From Spirosoma panaciterrae DSM 21099 (GTDB lineage: Bacteria > Bacteroidota > Bacteroidia > Cytophagales > Spirosomataceae): DNA of 64,000 nucleotides. Each line of letters opens with the position of its first letter. The stretch's first letter is position 1. Positions 44,674-53,748 of the stretch are shown one piece after another. The position numbers and the translations under genes were made by a program. Location: positions 1-64,000 of the forward strand of contig NZ_KB893174.1 of the NCBI RefSeq assembly GCF_000374025.1, written 5' to 3'. The notes under the pieces are model-generated. The model had not been told where the DNA came from. It saw only the letters and a list, made by a program, of their open reading frames with translations, and made no database searches.

Positions 44674-47600
44674 ATGGGCCTTCGTACAATTCTGCTGCTC
44701 GGAATACTGGTTGCTGCTGTAAGCATCTGTGCAGGGCAGGCACACGAGGGGATTCACTTTTCGCATTTATCGGCTGATCAGGGACTGTCTCAGAATGCTG
44801 TACTCTGTATCTGGCAGGATAAGGAAGGGTTTCTTTGGCTGGGTACCCGCGATGGGCTTAATAAGTATGATGGGTATTCGTTCACAGTCTATAAGCCAGA
44901 CCCTTCAGACCCTGCGAATACGTTTTCACATAATGTGATCACCGATATTTGTGAGGATCGGGCCGGGCGGATGTGGGTGTCTACGTTAGGAGGTGGATTA
45001 CATCTGTTCGATCGGCGGACTGGTAAGGCAACGGCCTACCGTATTATCAACCCGGAACGCATTTCCCTGCGGAATGTGATGTATGCTATCGAAGAGGACC
45101 ACGAGGGAATGTTGTGGATAGCATCGCGGGAAGGCCTGACCCGATTCGACCCAAACTCCAGAACCTTTACCTTATACGATAGTTTCAATGCAGCCAGGCC
45201 TGATGTGTACACCATACAGGAAGATAAACGGGGGCAACTATGGGTGGGGACACAGGACGGCTTATATCGGTTCGATCCAGTTTCAAAAACGTCCCAGAAT
45301 GTGGCGCTGCCTGTAACCAGTGCCGATACCAATCGATCCATTTCGACACTATTGGCTGAGCCCAGCGGGACAATATGGGTGGAATCCTTTGCGGGGCAAT
45401 TATACCGAATAGGGGCAGAAGGAAAGCCTGTACGTTGCTCATTACCTCAGCCCGAACAGGCACCGCAACGGGTTACTTCGCTCACGGGAGCGCTTTTGAA
45501 GGATCGGGCCGGGCAGATATGGACTGCCCCTCCTGGCCTCAACCGGCTAATTCGATTTAATCCAGCTACTCATCAATGGGTTCAGTTTCAGGCAGATCAG
45601 TTGCGGCCTGGGAGTCTGAGTAGCCATTCCATCTATGCATTATTTCAGGATCGGGAAGGGATCGTATGGGTAGGTACCAACAATGGGGTAGATAAATTAA
45701 GCCCAACGCCTGATAAATTTCGGTCTTATCAAATCATACCAAACACGAGTCATGTGCGATTGCCACAGAATAGTATTCGGGCGATTGCTCAGGATCATTC
45801 TGGGCGAATCTGGCTGGCCAATGAGTCGGATGGTTTAGTGTCTTTTCAGCCATCGACGGGTCTGTACCGTGTTTACCCGGCCAATCCAGCGGTTGCCAAT
45901 CAATTGTACAGCCAAACCGTCAATGCCCTCTGGTGCGACCATACTGGACGTGTATGGATAGGAGCAGGTTCGTATCTTCACCTTTACGACCCAAAGACCG
46001 ATCGTTTTGTGCGGTACCCCTGTGCCATTAGTGTCAGGAGCATTCGGGAGGGAGTAGGTGGTGAACTCTGGATTGCCGGAACCGGATTGGCTCGTTTTGA
46101 TACACAGACACATCGGTTTACCTACTATCATCATGATCCCAAAAATCCGGCCAGTTTGGGCGATGAGGGATTGATTTTGGCGTTACCTACTCAGGATGGA
46201 ACAGTCTGGGCTGCCTCGACCCGGCGGGGAATCAGTCGGCTGACGATCAAAACAGGCCGTTTTGAGCAGTATCAACCCGATTATCGACGGTCTACCAATT
46301 CCCTGAATGATAAGGATATACGCTGTATCTATCAGGACCGGAGCAGCCGTATCTGGATAGGGACCAACCAGGGTGGGCTAAATCTGTACAACCCTGTCAC
46401 CAACACCTTCAGGGCATTTACGACGCATGATGGATTGCCAGGTAATCATATTGCAGGTATTCTCGATGATGAAGCGGGTAATTTGTGGTTAGCGACGAAT
46501 CAGGGCATCTGTCGTTTCAATCCACAGACCGGGCTTTGTCAGAACTATGACAAAAGCGATGGCCTGCAGGGGAATGAATTTTTCGAAGCGTATGCGCAGG
46601 GTATCCATCATGAGTTACTGATGGGGGGCGCCAACGGATTCAGTATATTTTCGCCCCGCAGTGTTCAGACAAATACTCGTATACCACCCGTCTACATTAC
46701 TAAAGTACAGATTGGGTCCAGAACGGAATCGCTCCCCCAACGTTCATTGGTTCTGTCGCACAACGACAACTACCTGTCGTTCGATTTTCTGGCTCTCAAT
46801 TATATTCATCCTGAAAAAAATAAATACGCTTACCAACTGGTCGGTGTCGATAAGAATTGGATTTTCTGTGGTACCCGTCGATTTGTAAGTTATGCAAACC
46901 TGCCACCGGGTACGTATCAGTTTCGGGTGAAAGCCTCCAACAACGATGGGGTATGGAATCAGGCCGGAACTTCGCTGGGCATTACCATCAATCCTCCCTT
47001 TTGGCAGACAAATTGGTTTGTATTGCTGCTCTGCGGTGGGGTGGCTGGAGCGTTGTATCTGGGCTTTCGGTACCGGGTACGACAGATTAAACGCGAAGAA
47101 AGTCAAAAGACCGAGGTAAATAAAAAGATGGCCGAAATGGAAATGCAGGCATTGCGCGCTCAGATGAATCCCCATTTTATTTTTAACAGCCTGAATTCCA
47201 TTAACCGATTTATCATGAAAAACGAATCGGAATCGGCATCGGCTTATCTGTCAAAATTTTCGAAGCTGATCCGGTTGATTCTAAACCGATCCACAGCTGA
47301 ATTGGTTACCCTTGAGAGTGAGCTGGATACGCTTTCGTTGTATCTGGAACTGGAATCGCTCCGGTTTTCGGGGCGATTTACGTTTGCTATCCAGGTTGAT
47401 CCAGCGATTGAGTCGGCTTATACCGAGATTCCCCCGATGCTCATTCAGCCCTACGTAGAAAACGCCATTTGGCATGGATTAATGCAGAAAGAAGCAGGTG
47501 GGCATATTTTGATCAGGATTCAGCAACAGGGAAAGCAGTTGGTTTGTACTGTAGAAGATAACGGGGTGGGTCGGCAGAGAGCGGCCGAGTTGAAAAGCAA

Positions 47601-47766
47601 GTCGGCTACCCATACCAAGTCGAGGGGTATGCAAATTACCGCCGACCGATTGAAGCTCAGTCAAACTTTGTATGGCCAGCAGCCTACGGTTACGATTCAT
47701 GATCTGGTGGATGCACTGGGTGAGCCTGCCGGAACGCGTGTTGTATTGACCATTCCCCTCCTATAG
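44674..47766 (+). CDS. Reg_prop/Y_Y_Y sensor with LytS-type histidine kinase
   Basis: A 1030-residue membrane kinase. After the signal peptide (to SICAG) come two seven-bladed propellers of reg_prop repeats (about 30-680: GLSQNAVLCIWQDKEGFLWLGTRDGLNKYDG and similar), then a Y_Y_Y domain (about 690-785), one transmembrane segment near 788-808 and a His_kinase (PF06580) domain with phospho-acceptor His834 in QMNPHFIFNSLNSI, followed by an HATPase domain with VENAIWHGL and VEDNGVG. Unlike the usual hybrid PUL regulators it lacks a fused receiver and AraC domain; its partner is the LytTR response regulator encoded 17 bp later. The ligand may be a glycan of the PUL upstream. Confidence 0.92.
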   Translation: MGLRTILLLGILVAAVSICAGQAHEGIHFSHLSADQGLSQNAVLCIWQDKEGFLWLGTRDGLNKYDGYSFTVYKPDPSDPANTFSHNVITDICEDRAGRMWVSTLGGGLHLFDRRTGKATAYRIINPERISLRNVMYAIEEDHEGMLWIASREGLTRFDPNSRTFTLYDSFNAARPDVYTIQEDKRGQLWVGTQDGLYRFDPVSKTSQNVALPVTSADTNRSISTLLAEPSGTIWVESFAGQLYRIGAEGKPVRCSLPQPEQAPQRVTSLTGALLKDRAGQIWTAPPGLNRLIRFNPATHQWVQFQADQLRPGSLSSHSIYALFQDREGIVWVGTNNGVDKLSPTPDKFRSYQIIPNTSHVRLPQNSIRAIAQDHSGRIWLANESDGLVSFQPSTGLYRVYPANPAVANQLYSQTVNALWCDHTGRVWIGAGSYLHLYDPKTDRFVRYPCAISVRSIREGVGGELWIAGTGLARFDTQTHRFTYYHHDPKNPASLGDEGLILALPTQDGTVWAASTRRGISRLTIKTGRFEQYQPDYRRSTNSLNDKDIRCIYQDRSSRIWIGTNQGGLNLYNPVTNTFRAFTTHDGLPGNHIAGILDDEAGNLWLATNQGICRFNPQTGLCQNYDKSDGLQGNEFFEAYAQGIHHELLMGGANGFSIFSPRSVQTNTRIPPVYITKVQIGSRTESLPQRSLVLSHNDNYLSFDFLALNYIHPEKNKYAYQLVGVDKNWIFCGTRRFVSYANLPPGTYQFRVKASNNDGVWNQAGTSLGITINPPFWQTNWFVLLLCGGVAGALYLGFRYRVRQIKREESQKTEVNKKMAEMEMQALRAQMNPHFIFNSLNSINRFIMKNESESASAYLSKFSKLIRLILNRSTAELVTLESELDTLSLYLELESLRFSGRFTFAIQVDPAIESAYTEIPPMLIQPYVENAIWHGLMQKEAGGHILIRIQQQGKQLVCTVEDNGVGRQRAAELKSKSATHTKSRGMQITADRLKLSQTLYGQQPTVTIHDLVDALGEPAGTRVVLTIPLL

Positions 47767-47783
47767 CTCCTGCCTTTATAGCC

Positions 47784-48524
47784 ATGATGATTAAAGCAGT
47801 TATTATTGATGATGAAGAGCACTGCCGGGAAACACTTTCCATGCAATTGGAAAAGTACTGCCCAGACGTAACTGTTGTGGCCACGTTTGCGTCAGCAATG
47901 GCGGGGTTACCGTATCTTCAGCAAACACCGCCCGATTTGTTGTTTCTGGATATTGAAATGCCTCTGCTAAATGGGTTTGAACTATTGGAAAAGCTACCAG
48001 CCGTGCCTTTTGCCATTATTTTCACGACTGGCTACGATATGTATGCCATAAAAGCCATTCGATTTAGTGCACTGGATTATCTGCTCAAACCCATTGATCG
48101 GGACGATTTGCAGAAAGCAGTGGGAAAATTTCAGCGAAAGTCGATCGCTCAGATGGCGCAGCAGATCGAAATATTGGTTGAAAAATTGGGCGCTAAAAAA
48201 GTTCGGCAGAAAATTGCCCTGCCAACCGCTCATGGGTTTGATGTGATACCGACCGATACTATTGTCCGTTGTGAAGCCGATGACAATTATACCCATGTTG
48301 TTTTAAAAACCGGCAAATCGTTGTTGGTCTCCCGAACGCTCAAAGAAATCGAAGAACTGTTGGCTGGAGAGGGATTTCTGCGAATTCACCAGTCGCACCT
48401 GATCAATCTGGATGAACTGCAACGCTATATACGGGGTGAAGGAGGGTATGTGGTTATGAGTGATAACTCGTCCGTTCCCGTTTCAAGGAGTCGTAAGGAA
48501 GTGCTGCTAAATCGATTCGCCTAG
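47784..48524 (+). CDS. LytTR-family response regulator
   Basis: A 246-residue protein with receiver domain (about 1-120; acidic pocket Asp9/Asp10, phospho-acceptor Asp56 in FLDIEMPLLNG, Lys in LKPID) and LytTR DNA-binding domain (about 140-246; VIPTDTIVRCEADDNYTHV, FLRIHQSHLINLDEL, VPVSRSRKEVLLNRF). It starts 17 bp after the LytS-type kinase and forms a two-component system with it. ATG at 47787 is equally possible. The gene ends the pair; no T-rich terminator immediately follows. Confidence 0.93.
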   Translation: MMIKAVIIDDEEHCRETLSMQLEKYCPDVTVVATFASAMAGLPYLQQTPPDLLFLDIEMPLLNGFELLEKLPAVPFAIIFTTGYDMYAIKAIRFSALDYLLKPIDRDDLQKAVGKFQRKSIAQMAQQIEILVEKLGAKKVRQKIALPTAHGFDVIPTDTIVRCEADDNYTHVVLKTGKSLLVSRTLKEIEELLAGEGFLRIHQSHLINLDELQRYIRGEGGYVVMSDNSSVPVSRSRKEVLLNRFA

Positions 48525-48561
48525 GGCTGTTACTACTCATTCATTCTTACCAATTACTCGC

Positions 48562-48780
48562 TCAATACCGCCAACCACTCAATTCGGATTGAATTGATAC
48601 CCGTCCTTTCGTAGCATTAGCCATCCATGAAGCGATCGCTTTGATGGCCTGTGTCTCTAAAACCAATGGAGTAGCCTGCAACGGATACACATGTTCTGTC
48701 GTAAAGCCCTTAGAAACGGATGCAAAATCGAAATCAGGAAGCAGTTCGAGTTTACAGACCGGGGCCAGACAAACCCGATT
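48562..48780 (-). pseudogene. Possible remnant of a gene (about 70 codons, no start)
   Basis: On the minus strand a frame runs from a stop at 48781-48783 to the stop at 48562-48564 without a usable start codon but with coding-like composition (LELLPDFDFASVSKGF and AIKAIASWMANATKGRV). It looks like the C-terminal part of a lost protein; I do not recognise it. It could also be chance. Confidence 0.3.
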
Positions 48781-48810
48781 TTATATAGGATTCAAGTAAG
48801 AAGAGTGTTG

Positions 48811-48841
48811 AAGGGTTTGTCTGGTTAGATAAACCCTTTTT
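48811..48841 (+). terminator. Hairpin with T tract just before the small HTH gene
   Basis: A 12-pair stem including one G-T (48811-48822 with 48827-48838, loop GGTT) followed by TTTTTG. It lies 48 bp before the start at 48889 and 287 bp after the response regulator, so it is either the terminator of that unit or a leader attenuator of the HTH gene. Confidence 0.65.
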
Positions 48842-48888
48842 GTCGATAAACGCTTTCCAGATTTGCTGGAGTAAACCAATGAAAGTGC

Positions 48889-49212
48889 ATGAATAAAGGA
48901 CGAAAGCCAGCGATCAACGGCAAATGGCTGGAAGAGGCACTGGAAGCCCAGGGGTATAATATCCATGCGGCTGCCAGGCTGATCGGCGTTGAAAGCCGGA
49001 TATTGTACGCACACAAGGCAGGTCAGACTACAATCTCGACGGGGGTGCTCTTTGCTTTATGTTCAGCTTTACCCACCCTGTCGGAACGCTATGTGCTGAC
49101 AGGACGAGGGCCTAAAGTAGTGCCTTCGGCAGAAACGGACGAAAATCTTTTGCTGGAGTCGTTTCAAATCAAGAAGTCCATCGAGCGAATTCTCAATGCG
49201 CTGACTTCGTAG
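48889..49212 (+). CDS. Small HTH (XRE-like) protein
   Basis: A 107-residue protein. The segment NGKWLEEALEAQGYNIHAAARLIGVESRILYAHKAGQ has the spacing of an XRE-like helix-turn-helix (about residues 12-45), followed by a helical part (GVLFALCSALPTLSERYVLTGRG) that resembles the end of phage-type repressor domains and an acidic C-terminus with a short helix (SFQIKKSIERILNAL). Probably a DNA-binding regulator. It is followed after 150 bp by the first small paralogous protein. Target unknown. Confidence 0.65.
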   Translation: MNKGRKPAINGKWLEEALEAQGYNIHAAARLIGVESRILYAHKAGQTTISTGVLFALCSALPTLSERYVLTGRGPKVVPSAETDENLLLESFQIKKSIERILNALTS

Positions 49213-49365
49213 TAAGCTTGGCGCATGTGCAAGTAGGGGAGGTTATATCCATACGTCAGGCCATGGTGGGAGTACTCCGTTTTTTCGTAACGAAAATGCT
49301 ATAAACAGCTCAAATTCGTTAACTCAAAGGCGGAAATGGTGTTTTAGAGGAAATAACCTGAACGA

Positions 49366-49596
49366 ATGGAAATAACGCACGATTTACTTGTTGGCTTAGG
49401 CTTTCGGTGGATACCGGGGCATCCACTGAAATACATCTACAAAGACTTTTCGGGCCAATTGGAGCCAGAAAGCGGCATTTTTTTCTTTGACGATTTTACA
49501 CTTCCCATTATCCAGTTCACCGATTTACTCTACCTGTTAAAATTGATCAACTTTCCTGCGCAACCGGAGCAATTGCCCATGGTAAATCCGAATTAA
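49366..49596 (+). CDS. Small protein of unrecognised family, copy A (76 aa)
   Basis: A 76-residue protein (MEITHDLLVGLGFRW). A second copy of 77 residues is encoded at 53749; I count 29 identities in the first 61 aligned residues without gaps. Shared positions are M-x-ITH, LGF, the Pro/Tyr/Tyr-Lys pattern, Gly and Pro pairs, DF, PI, F-x-DL, LL and LI. There is no signal peptide, no membrane segment and no known motif. It may be a small beta/alpha partner protein. The hybrid kinase gene begins 314 bp downstream. Conservation of two diverged copies argues it is real. Confidence 0.7.
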   Translation: MEITHDLLVGLGFRWIPGHPLKYIYKDFSGQLEPESGIFFFDDFTLPIIQFTDLLYLLKLINFPAQPEQLPMVNPN

Positions 49597-49644
49597 ATCG
49601 GAAGATGCATAGGATTTTATGTGTAAAAAATGACAAACATATGT

Positions 49645-49652
49645 TATTTTTG
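49645..49652 (+). promoter_or_regulatory. Candidate -7 promoter element
   Basis: TATTTTTG matches TAnnTTTG. It lies 49 bp past the small protein gene and 32 bp before a strong hairpin, and 259 bp before the hybrid kinase start. A transcript from it would be very short unless the hairpin is read through. Confidence 0.35.
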
Positions 49653-49683
49653 TAATAAATTCATTTAGTGAATGGTGGGAGTT

Positions 49684-49716
49684 AATCAGGCCGTATTTTT
49701 TAGATACGGCCTGATT
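49684..49716. terminator. 13-bp hairpin between small protein gene and hybrid kinase
   Basis: AATCAGGCCGTAT (49684-49696) pairs exactly with ATACGGCCTGATT (49704-49716) around a TTTTTAG loop, then TTTG. It probably ends the small protein transcript; the rest of the gap to 49911 shows no gene. Confidence 0.7.
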
Positions 49717-49910
49717 TGTACTATGTATTTACCAACAGACTGTACAGTCAACACCCAACGCAGTATTCCGTTGCGGTTTATATTGTGATAGCGGACAAAG
49801 CCACCTGAACATCGACACGCAGCTTCAGTTCAGAGTCAGCATATACCCTCTGGTAAATTTCTGTACTAGCTGTATGATGATAATACATAGATGATCGATT
49901 TTTACATACT

Positions 49911-52814
49911 ATGTGGTTCTGTATCCGGCATTGGCTTGACCAACTTTCCTTCCGACGTCCTACTCTCCGGCAAGCCGAAAAGAATTATATAGGGTTTTGG
50001 TTGTTGATCGGATGTCTGGCTACACTGTTGTTAAGTGTCGATGCGGAAGCCCAACGGGTAGTAAACCAGTTCCCTGCCCCAAATTCGCCAACACCTGTCG
50101 ACGTTCAGTTTGAGTATTTTGTCGATACGACTGATCGGCTGACTGTTGACCAACTGGCCGATCCACAGCTTCATTGGCGACTTGCCCCGGGCACGGGTCT
50201 TATTCTGGGGTTCACACCGCATCCGGTTTGGTGTCGTTTCACCATGCAGCAACCGAAAAACGAGCCTTCCCGGTATGCGCTTGAGTTGACAAATTTTTAT
50301 GTCGACAGCCTTACGCTTTATCAGCCCGATCAGCGTAGTGGCTGGCATATTCAGTATTCGGGCGATCTGATTCCATTGGCCCGGCGAACGCCCGCAACAC
50401 GTTACCCAACGGTATATATACAGGTGCAGGGAACAAACCCCCAAACCATCTATGCACGTATTCAGTCATCGCAGCATCATAGCTATCAATGGCGCGTCTG
50501 GGATCAGGCCGCATTTAATACATTTCGATTACCCGACATTGATCGCTACATCACGTTTTCGCTGGCCATTTTGTTGGCGCTTTTTCAGACTGCCCTGTTG
50601 CTGTTTATGTATCAGTATGGGGTACTGCGCGCTTACGCCTTTTTTGCGTTGGCGGTCGTATTGAGTGTGCTGTTTGCTTCGGGCTATTCGAGTATTTTCT
50701 TCCCTTTTTCGACCTATTGGGCGCATGTCAGTCATTATGTTACGGTGGGGTTGTTATTACCGACCTTGGCATACTACGTCGTTCAGTCGTATCAGCTAAC
50801 AAGGCAGATGCCCCGGCTGGTCTGGGTATATATGGGCTTTGGCGGCATAGGCATAGTCTATGCTATACTCAGTTTTTTTGTCCGTCATCCGTATATAACC
50901 TGGGCGCTTATTGCCACACTGGCGATCATGATGGGTTTTACGCTGCTCCTTCTGATCGGGTTATACTGGCGAGGAGTACGACCGGCTATCTGGAATGTGC
51001 TGGCGCTCCTGATGACATTGCCGGTATATACCTATTTTTATGGCCGGAATGCGGGCTTTTTTACCGGGTCGCTGCGGGAAGAAACCCTACGATTCCTGAT
51101 GTTTATCTGTTTTGCCAGCGAACCGTTTTTTGTTGTGTTAATGCTTTGGCAGGCTACCCGCGAACGGATCCGTACGGCCGAGAGCCTGACCCATGAACAG
51201 GCACGACGCGAAACCATTCAGGAACTTGACCGACTTAAAACTGACTTTTTTACCAATGTGTCGCATGAGCTTCGTACGCCACTTACACTGCTGATCGGAC
51301 CACTTCAGGCGTTGTATACGCGTTATCCTGATCATGAGCTATACGGACTTATGTATCGGAATGCTAGTCGGCTTCAAACGCTCATTAATCAATTGCTTGA
51401 CCTGGCTAAACTGGATGCCCATCAGATGAAAGATTCACCGTCGTTGGGTGATCTGGTAACGGATATCCAGACCTGGGTAGCTGGATTCAGTACGCTGGCA
51501 CAAGACCGATCGATACGGGTCACATTACGGCAAAATCAAACGCACTGGCCCGCTTTGTACGATGCCGATAAAATCGAAAAAGTTCTGTCAAATCTGCTGA
51601 GCAACGCCCTTAAATATACGTCGGCTGGAGGGGCCGTTACGATTGACGTTACGTATTTGCCAACGGATGTACGCATTGAGGTGTGCGACACGGGTGCAGG
51701 CATGTCGGAAGAGGTAGTTTCGAGGGTATTTGACCGATTTTATCGGGGCAATGACACCAACCGACTGGAAATGGGAACCGGGATTGGGCTTTCGCTAACC
51801 TATGAACTGGTTCGGCTGATGGGGGGCGATATCTCAGTGCATAGTCGGCCTGGTGAGGGAACAACGTTTCACGTTTCGATACCCGTTCGGGAGGCCAGGG
51901 AACAGATCCTGGCAAACGAAGGCGATCCGTCGGCAAGTCTACCGGAACTGATCGGCTATGCTGTAGAGGAACCGGGGCTGGAGACAAAAAAGCAGGAAAA
52001 CAGGGAGGGTGAATTGGGTGACCCGTCAGAAAAGCCACTTCTTTTACTGGTGGAGGATAATGATGACCTGCGTATGTATCTGCGGATTATACTGGATACT
52101 ACTTACGCAATAGTCGAAGCGACGGACGGTCGGCAGGCATTGGACAGGGCCATTGAGAGGTTGCCGGATGTTATTGTCACCGATCTGATGCTGCCCCGGC
52201 TTGATGGTTTGGAACTGTGTGCGGCTATACGGTCCGACCCACGTACAGATCACATACCTCTGGTGATGCTTACCGCTAAAGCGAGTGTAGCGAATCGGCT
52301 GAAAGGGTTTGAAACCGGGGCGGATGATTACCTGACCAAACCCTTTATACCCGCTGAGTTGCTGGTGCGGTTAACAAACCTCCGCCGTCGGCAGGTGGCT
52401 CAACAGCTTCATTGGCAACGAACGTTGGCGAGGGGTATGGCTGAATCGGCAGTACCGAAACCGGGAAATCCCGACTATTCAGAGCCACTTCGTTCGGACA
52501 GCTCGCGGTTTCTAAACCAGTTATACGCTATTCTGGAGCAGCACCTCGATCAGCCGGATTTTGATGTTGAGCAGTTGGCCGATGCCCTGGCTATGAGCAG
52601 CCGCACCCTCAATCGAAAACTAAAGGGAGTCCTTGGCCTCAACACACGTGAAACAATCCGTACGTATCGGCTCCGGCGTGGTAACGAGATGCTGGAACAG
52701 GGTATCCAGCCCACACAGGCTGCGTATGCAGTTGGATTTGGGAGCCTTTCTTCGTTTGGCAGGGCGTATAAAGATCAGTATGGATACGCACCATCAGCTC
52801 ACAAAAACAATTAG
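49911..52814 (+). CDS. Hybrid sensor kinase: 7TM-DISM, HisKA, receiver and AraC domains
   Basis: A 967-residue one-protein signalling system. Order: signal or first TM (about 25-47), periplasmic 7TMR-DISM extracellular domain (about 55-200), seven transmembrane segments (about 215-410), HisKA with His452 in FFTNVSHELRTPLTLL, HATPase with NLLSNALKYTS and GTGIGLSLTYELV, a receiver with Asp758 in VTDLMLPRLDG, and an AraC-type HTH at about 860-960 (LADALAMSSRTLNRKLKGVLG, then VGFGSLSSFGRAYKDQYG). Such proteins respond to small ligands in the periplasm and bind DNA directly. A terminator hairpin follows at 52925. Confidence 0.92.
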   Translation: MWFCIRHWLDQLSFRRPTLRQAEKNYIGFWLLIGCLATLLLSVDAEAQRVVNQFPAPNSPTPVDVQFEYFVDTTDRLTVDQLADPQLHWRLAPGTGLILGFTPHPVWCRFTMQQPKNEPSRYALELTNFYVDSLTLYQPDQRSGWHIQYSGDLIPLARRTPATRYPTVYIQVQGTNPQTIYARIQSSQHHSYQWRVWDQAAFNTFRLPDIDRYITFSLAILLALFQTALLLFMYQYGVLRAYAFFALAVVLSVLFASGYSSIFFPFSTYWAHVSHYVTVGLLLPTLAYYVVQSYQLTRQMPRLVWVYMGFGGIGIVYAILSFFVRHPYITWALIATLAIMMGFTLLLLIGLYWRGVRPAIWNVLALLMTLPVYTYFYGRNAGFFTGSLREETLRFLMFICFASEPFFVVLMLWQATRERIRTAESLTHEQARRETIQELDRLKTDFFTNVSHELRTPLTLLIGPLQALYTRYPDHELYGLMYRNASRLQTLINQLLDLAKLDAHQMKDSPSLGDLVTDIQTWVAGFSTLAQDRSIRVTLRQNQTHWPALYDADKIEKVLSNLLSNALKYTSAGGAVTIDVTYLPTDVRIEVCDTGAGMSEEVVSRVFDRFYRGNDTNRLEMGTGIGLSLTYELVRLMGGDISVHSRPGEGTTFHVSIPVREAREQILANEGDPSASLPELIGYAVEEPGLETKKQENREGELGDPSEKPLLLLVEDNDDLRMYLRIILDTTYAIVEATDGRQALDRAIERLPDVIVTDLMLPRLDGLELCAAIRSDPRTDHIPLVMLTAKASVANRLKGFETGADDYLTKPFIPAELLVRLTNLRRRQVAQQLHWQRTLARGMAESAVPKPGNPDYSEPLRSDSSRFLNQLYAILEQHLDQPDFDVEQLADALAMSSRTLNRKLKGVLGLNTRETIRTYRLRRGNEMLEQGIQPTQAAYAVGFGSLSSFGRAYKDQYGYAPSAHKNN

Positions 52815-52924
52815 GTGTCCGATTCCACAGAATTTATCCGCAAACGGTACTGGATCGGTTTGAATAAAAAGTGGGCGTAGGCCAAGCGGAGTCGCTTTGG
52901 GTAAGTCACTCATATGGCTTTATG

Positions 52925-52955
52925 ATCTCAAAGAACGATAGTTCTTTGAGATTTT
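52925..52955 (+). terminator. Rho-independent terminator after the hybrid kinase
   Basis: ATCTCAAAGAAC (52925-52936) pairs exactly with GTTCTTTGAGAT (52941-52952), loop GATA, followed by TTTA. It lies 110 bp beyond the stop of the kinase gene. Confidence 0.75.
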
Positions 52956-52995
52956 AGAAAGAAAAAGTTGTCGAACGGTTAATTGGGTAGAGTTT

Positions 52996-53238
52996 TTGTC
53001 GGGTTCGGTAGAGCCTTCTGGCCGTTCTGAGAAGAAATTTACAGCGAACTGGTTGCTAAGCCTTAGCCAGCAGTTTATGCAGCAAAGCGCGAGCGACCTG
53101 ATCATTGTGCAAAGCGGTGATCTGATTTTAGCAAAAACCGATTCTCCTGTTTGTTCTAACCAGTATGTCAACCTCTACCTGTTTGATCCTGGCTTTCCGT
53201 TTCAGAACGCCCCCCTCGTCTTCCACCTCCAATCGTAA
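52996..53238 (+). CDS. Possible small protein with no clear start
   Basis: An open frame of 80 codons with no good start: TTG at 52996 or ATG at 53076 (MQQSASDLIIVQ, giving 53 residues). The C-terminal part (LILAKTDSPVCSNQYVNLYLFDPGF) reads like a folded domain, but no family is recognised. It is followed by about 90 bp without features before the second orphan LytTR gene. Confidence 0.25.
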   Translation: MSGSVEPSGRSEKKFTANWLLSLSQQFMQQSASDLIIVQSGDLILAKTDSPVCSNQYVNLYLFDPGFPFQNAPLVFHLQS

Positions 53239-53331
53239 ACGTACGCCATCAGCGAAATCGATTGGTCTTTTTCTGCCAGCACCGATCGGGCAGTCGCAAC
53301 ATGTTCTTCTGGCTATTCACATCGGATCATT
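53239..53331. other. Remainder of the gap between kinase terminator and LytTR gene
   Basis: The whole stretch 52815-53331 (517 bp) holds the terminator at 52925 and one doubtful frame. The final part shows no promoter match to TAnnTTTG. Confidence 0.4.
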
Positions 53332-53664
53332 ATGCCAGCAATAGCCGTTCAGACCCCGCCTGCCTTCGATCCATCCCAGGTGATGTACTTAACAGGAGAC
53401 GTCAATTATTGCTTTATTCACCTGAAGGGAGGGGAACAGATTTTATCCAGTCGTACCTTAAAATGGTATCACCAACGGTGGCCCCACTTCATTCGCATAC
53501 ACAAAGGGTATCTGGTCAACCCACAGTATGTGCATCGTTGGGTAGTAATATCGCCTGTGATTGCCTATACGATAATGAGCAATGGGGAGTCGTTATCGAT
53601 TGGCCGTCGGCGGATCGCTTCCCTTTCGAATCAATTCATGAGTCCTGCTGCCCGAGTCACCTGA
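53332..53664 (+). CDS. Orphan LytTR DNA-binding protein B
   Basis: A 110-residue protein related to the one at 44133. Shared blocks are YL-x-GDVNY, ILSSRTLKWYH, WPHFIRIHK, L-x-NP-x-Y and a C-terminal GRRRI or SRRRI motif. It is a single LytTR domain without receiver. The identical block order and spacing show a duplication of the gene, with this copy truncated after the domain. The 77-residue protein copy B starts 84 bp downstream, so the LytTR and small protein genes form a two-gene cassette. Target and signal are unknown. Confidence 0.75.
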   Translation: MPAIAVQTPPAFDPSQVMYLTGDVNYCFIHLKGGEQILSSRTLKWYHQRWPHFIRIHKGYLVNPQYVHRWVVISPVIAYTIMSNGESLSIGRRRIASLSNQFMSPAARVT

Positions 53665-53748
53665 CCCAGGCAAGCATTCAATGCGAGGGGCTGTTTACAA
53701 CTTGTACATAAGGCTTACCATTGTCGATTCATTTTTATCGTAACATTT

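Noticed and set aside
52920-53171. An 83-codon minus-strand frame after the hybrid kinase
   Set aside because: It ends inside the terminator hairpin of the kinase gene and is Cys/Ser/Leu-rich without any recognised pattern.
53262-53711. A 149-codon plus-strand frame overlapping the LytTR protein B
   Set aside because: It covers the LytTR gene in a different frame; the LytTR frame has clear family motifs, this one has none and is Cys/Ser-rich.
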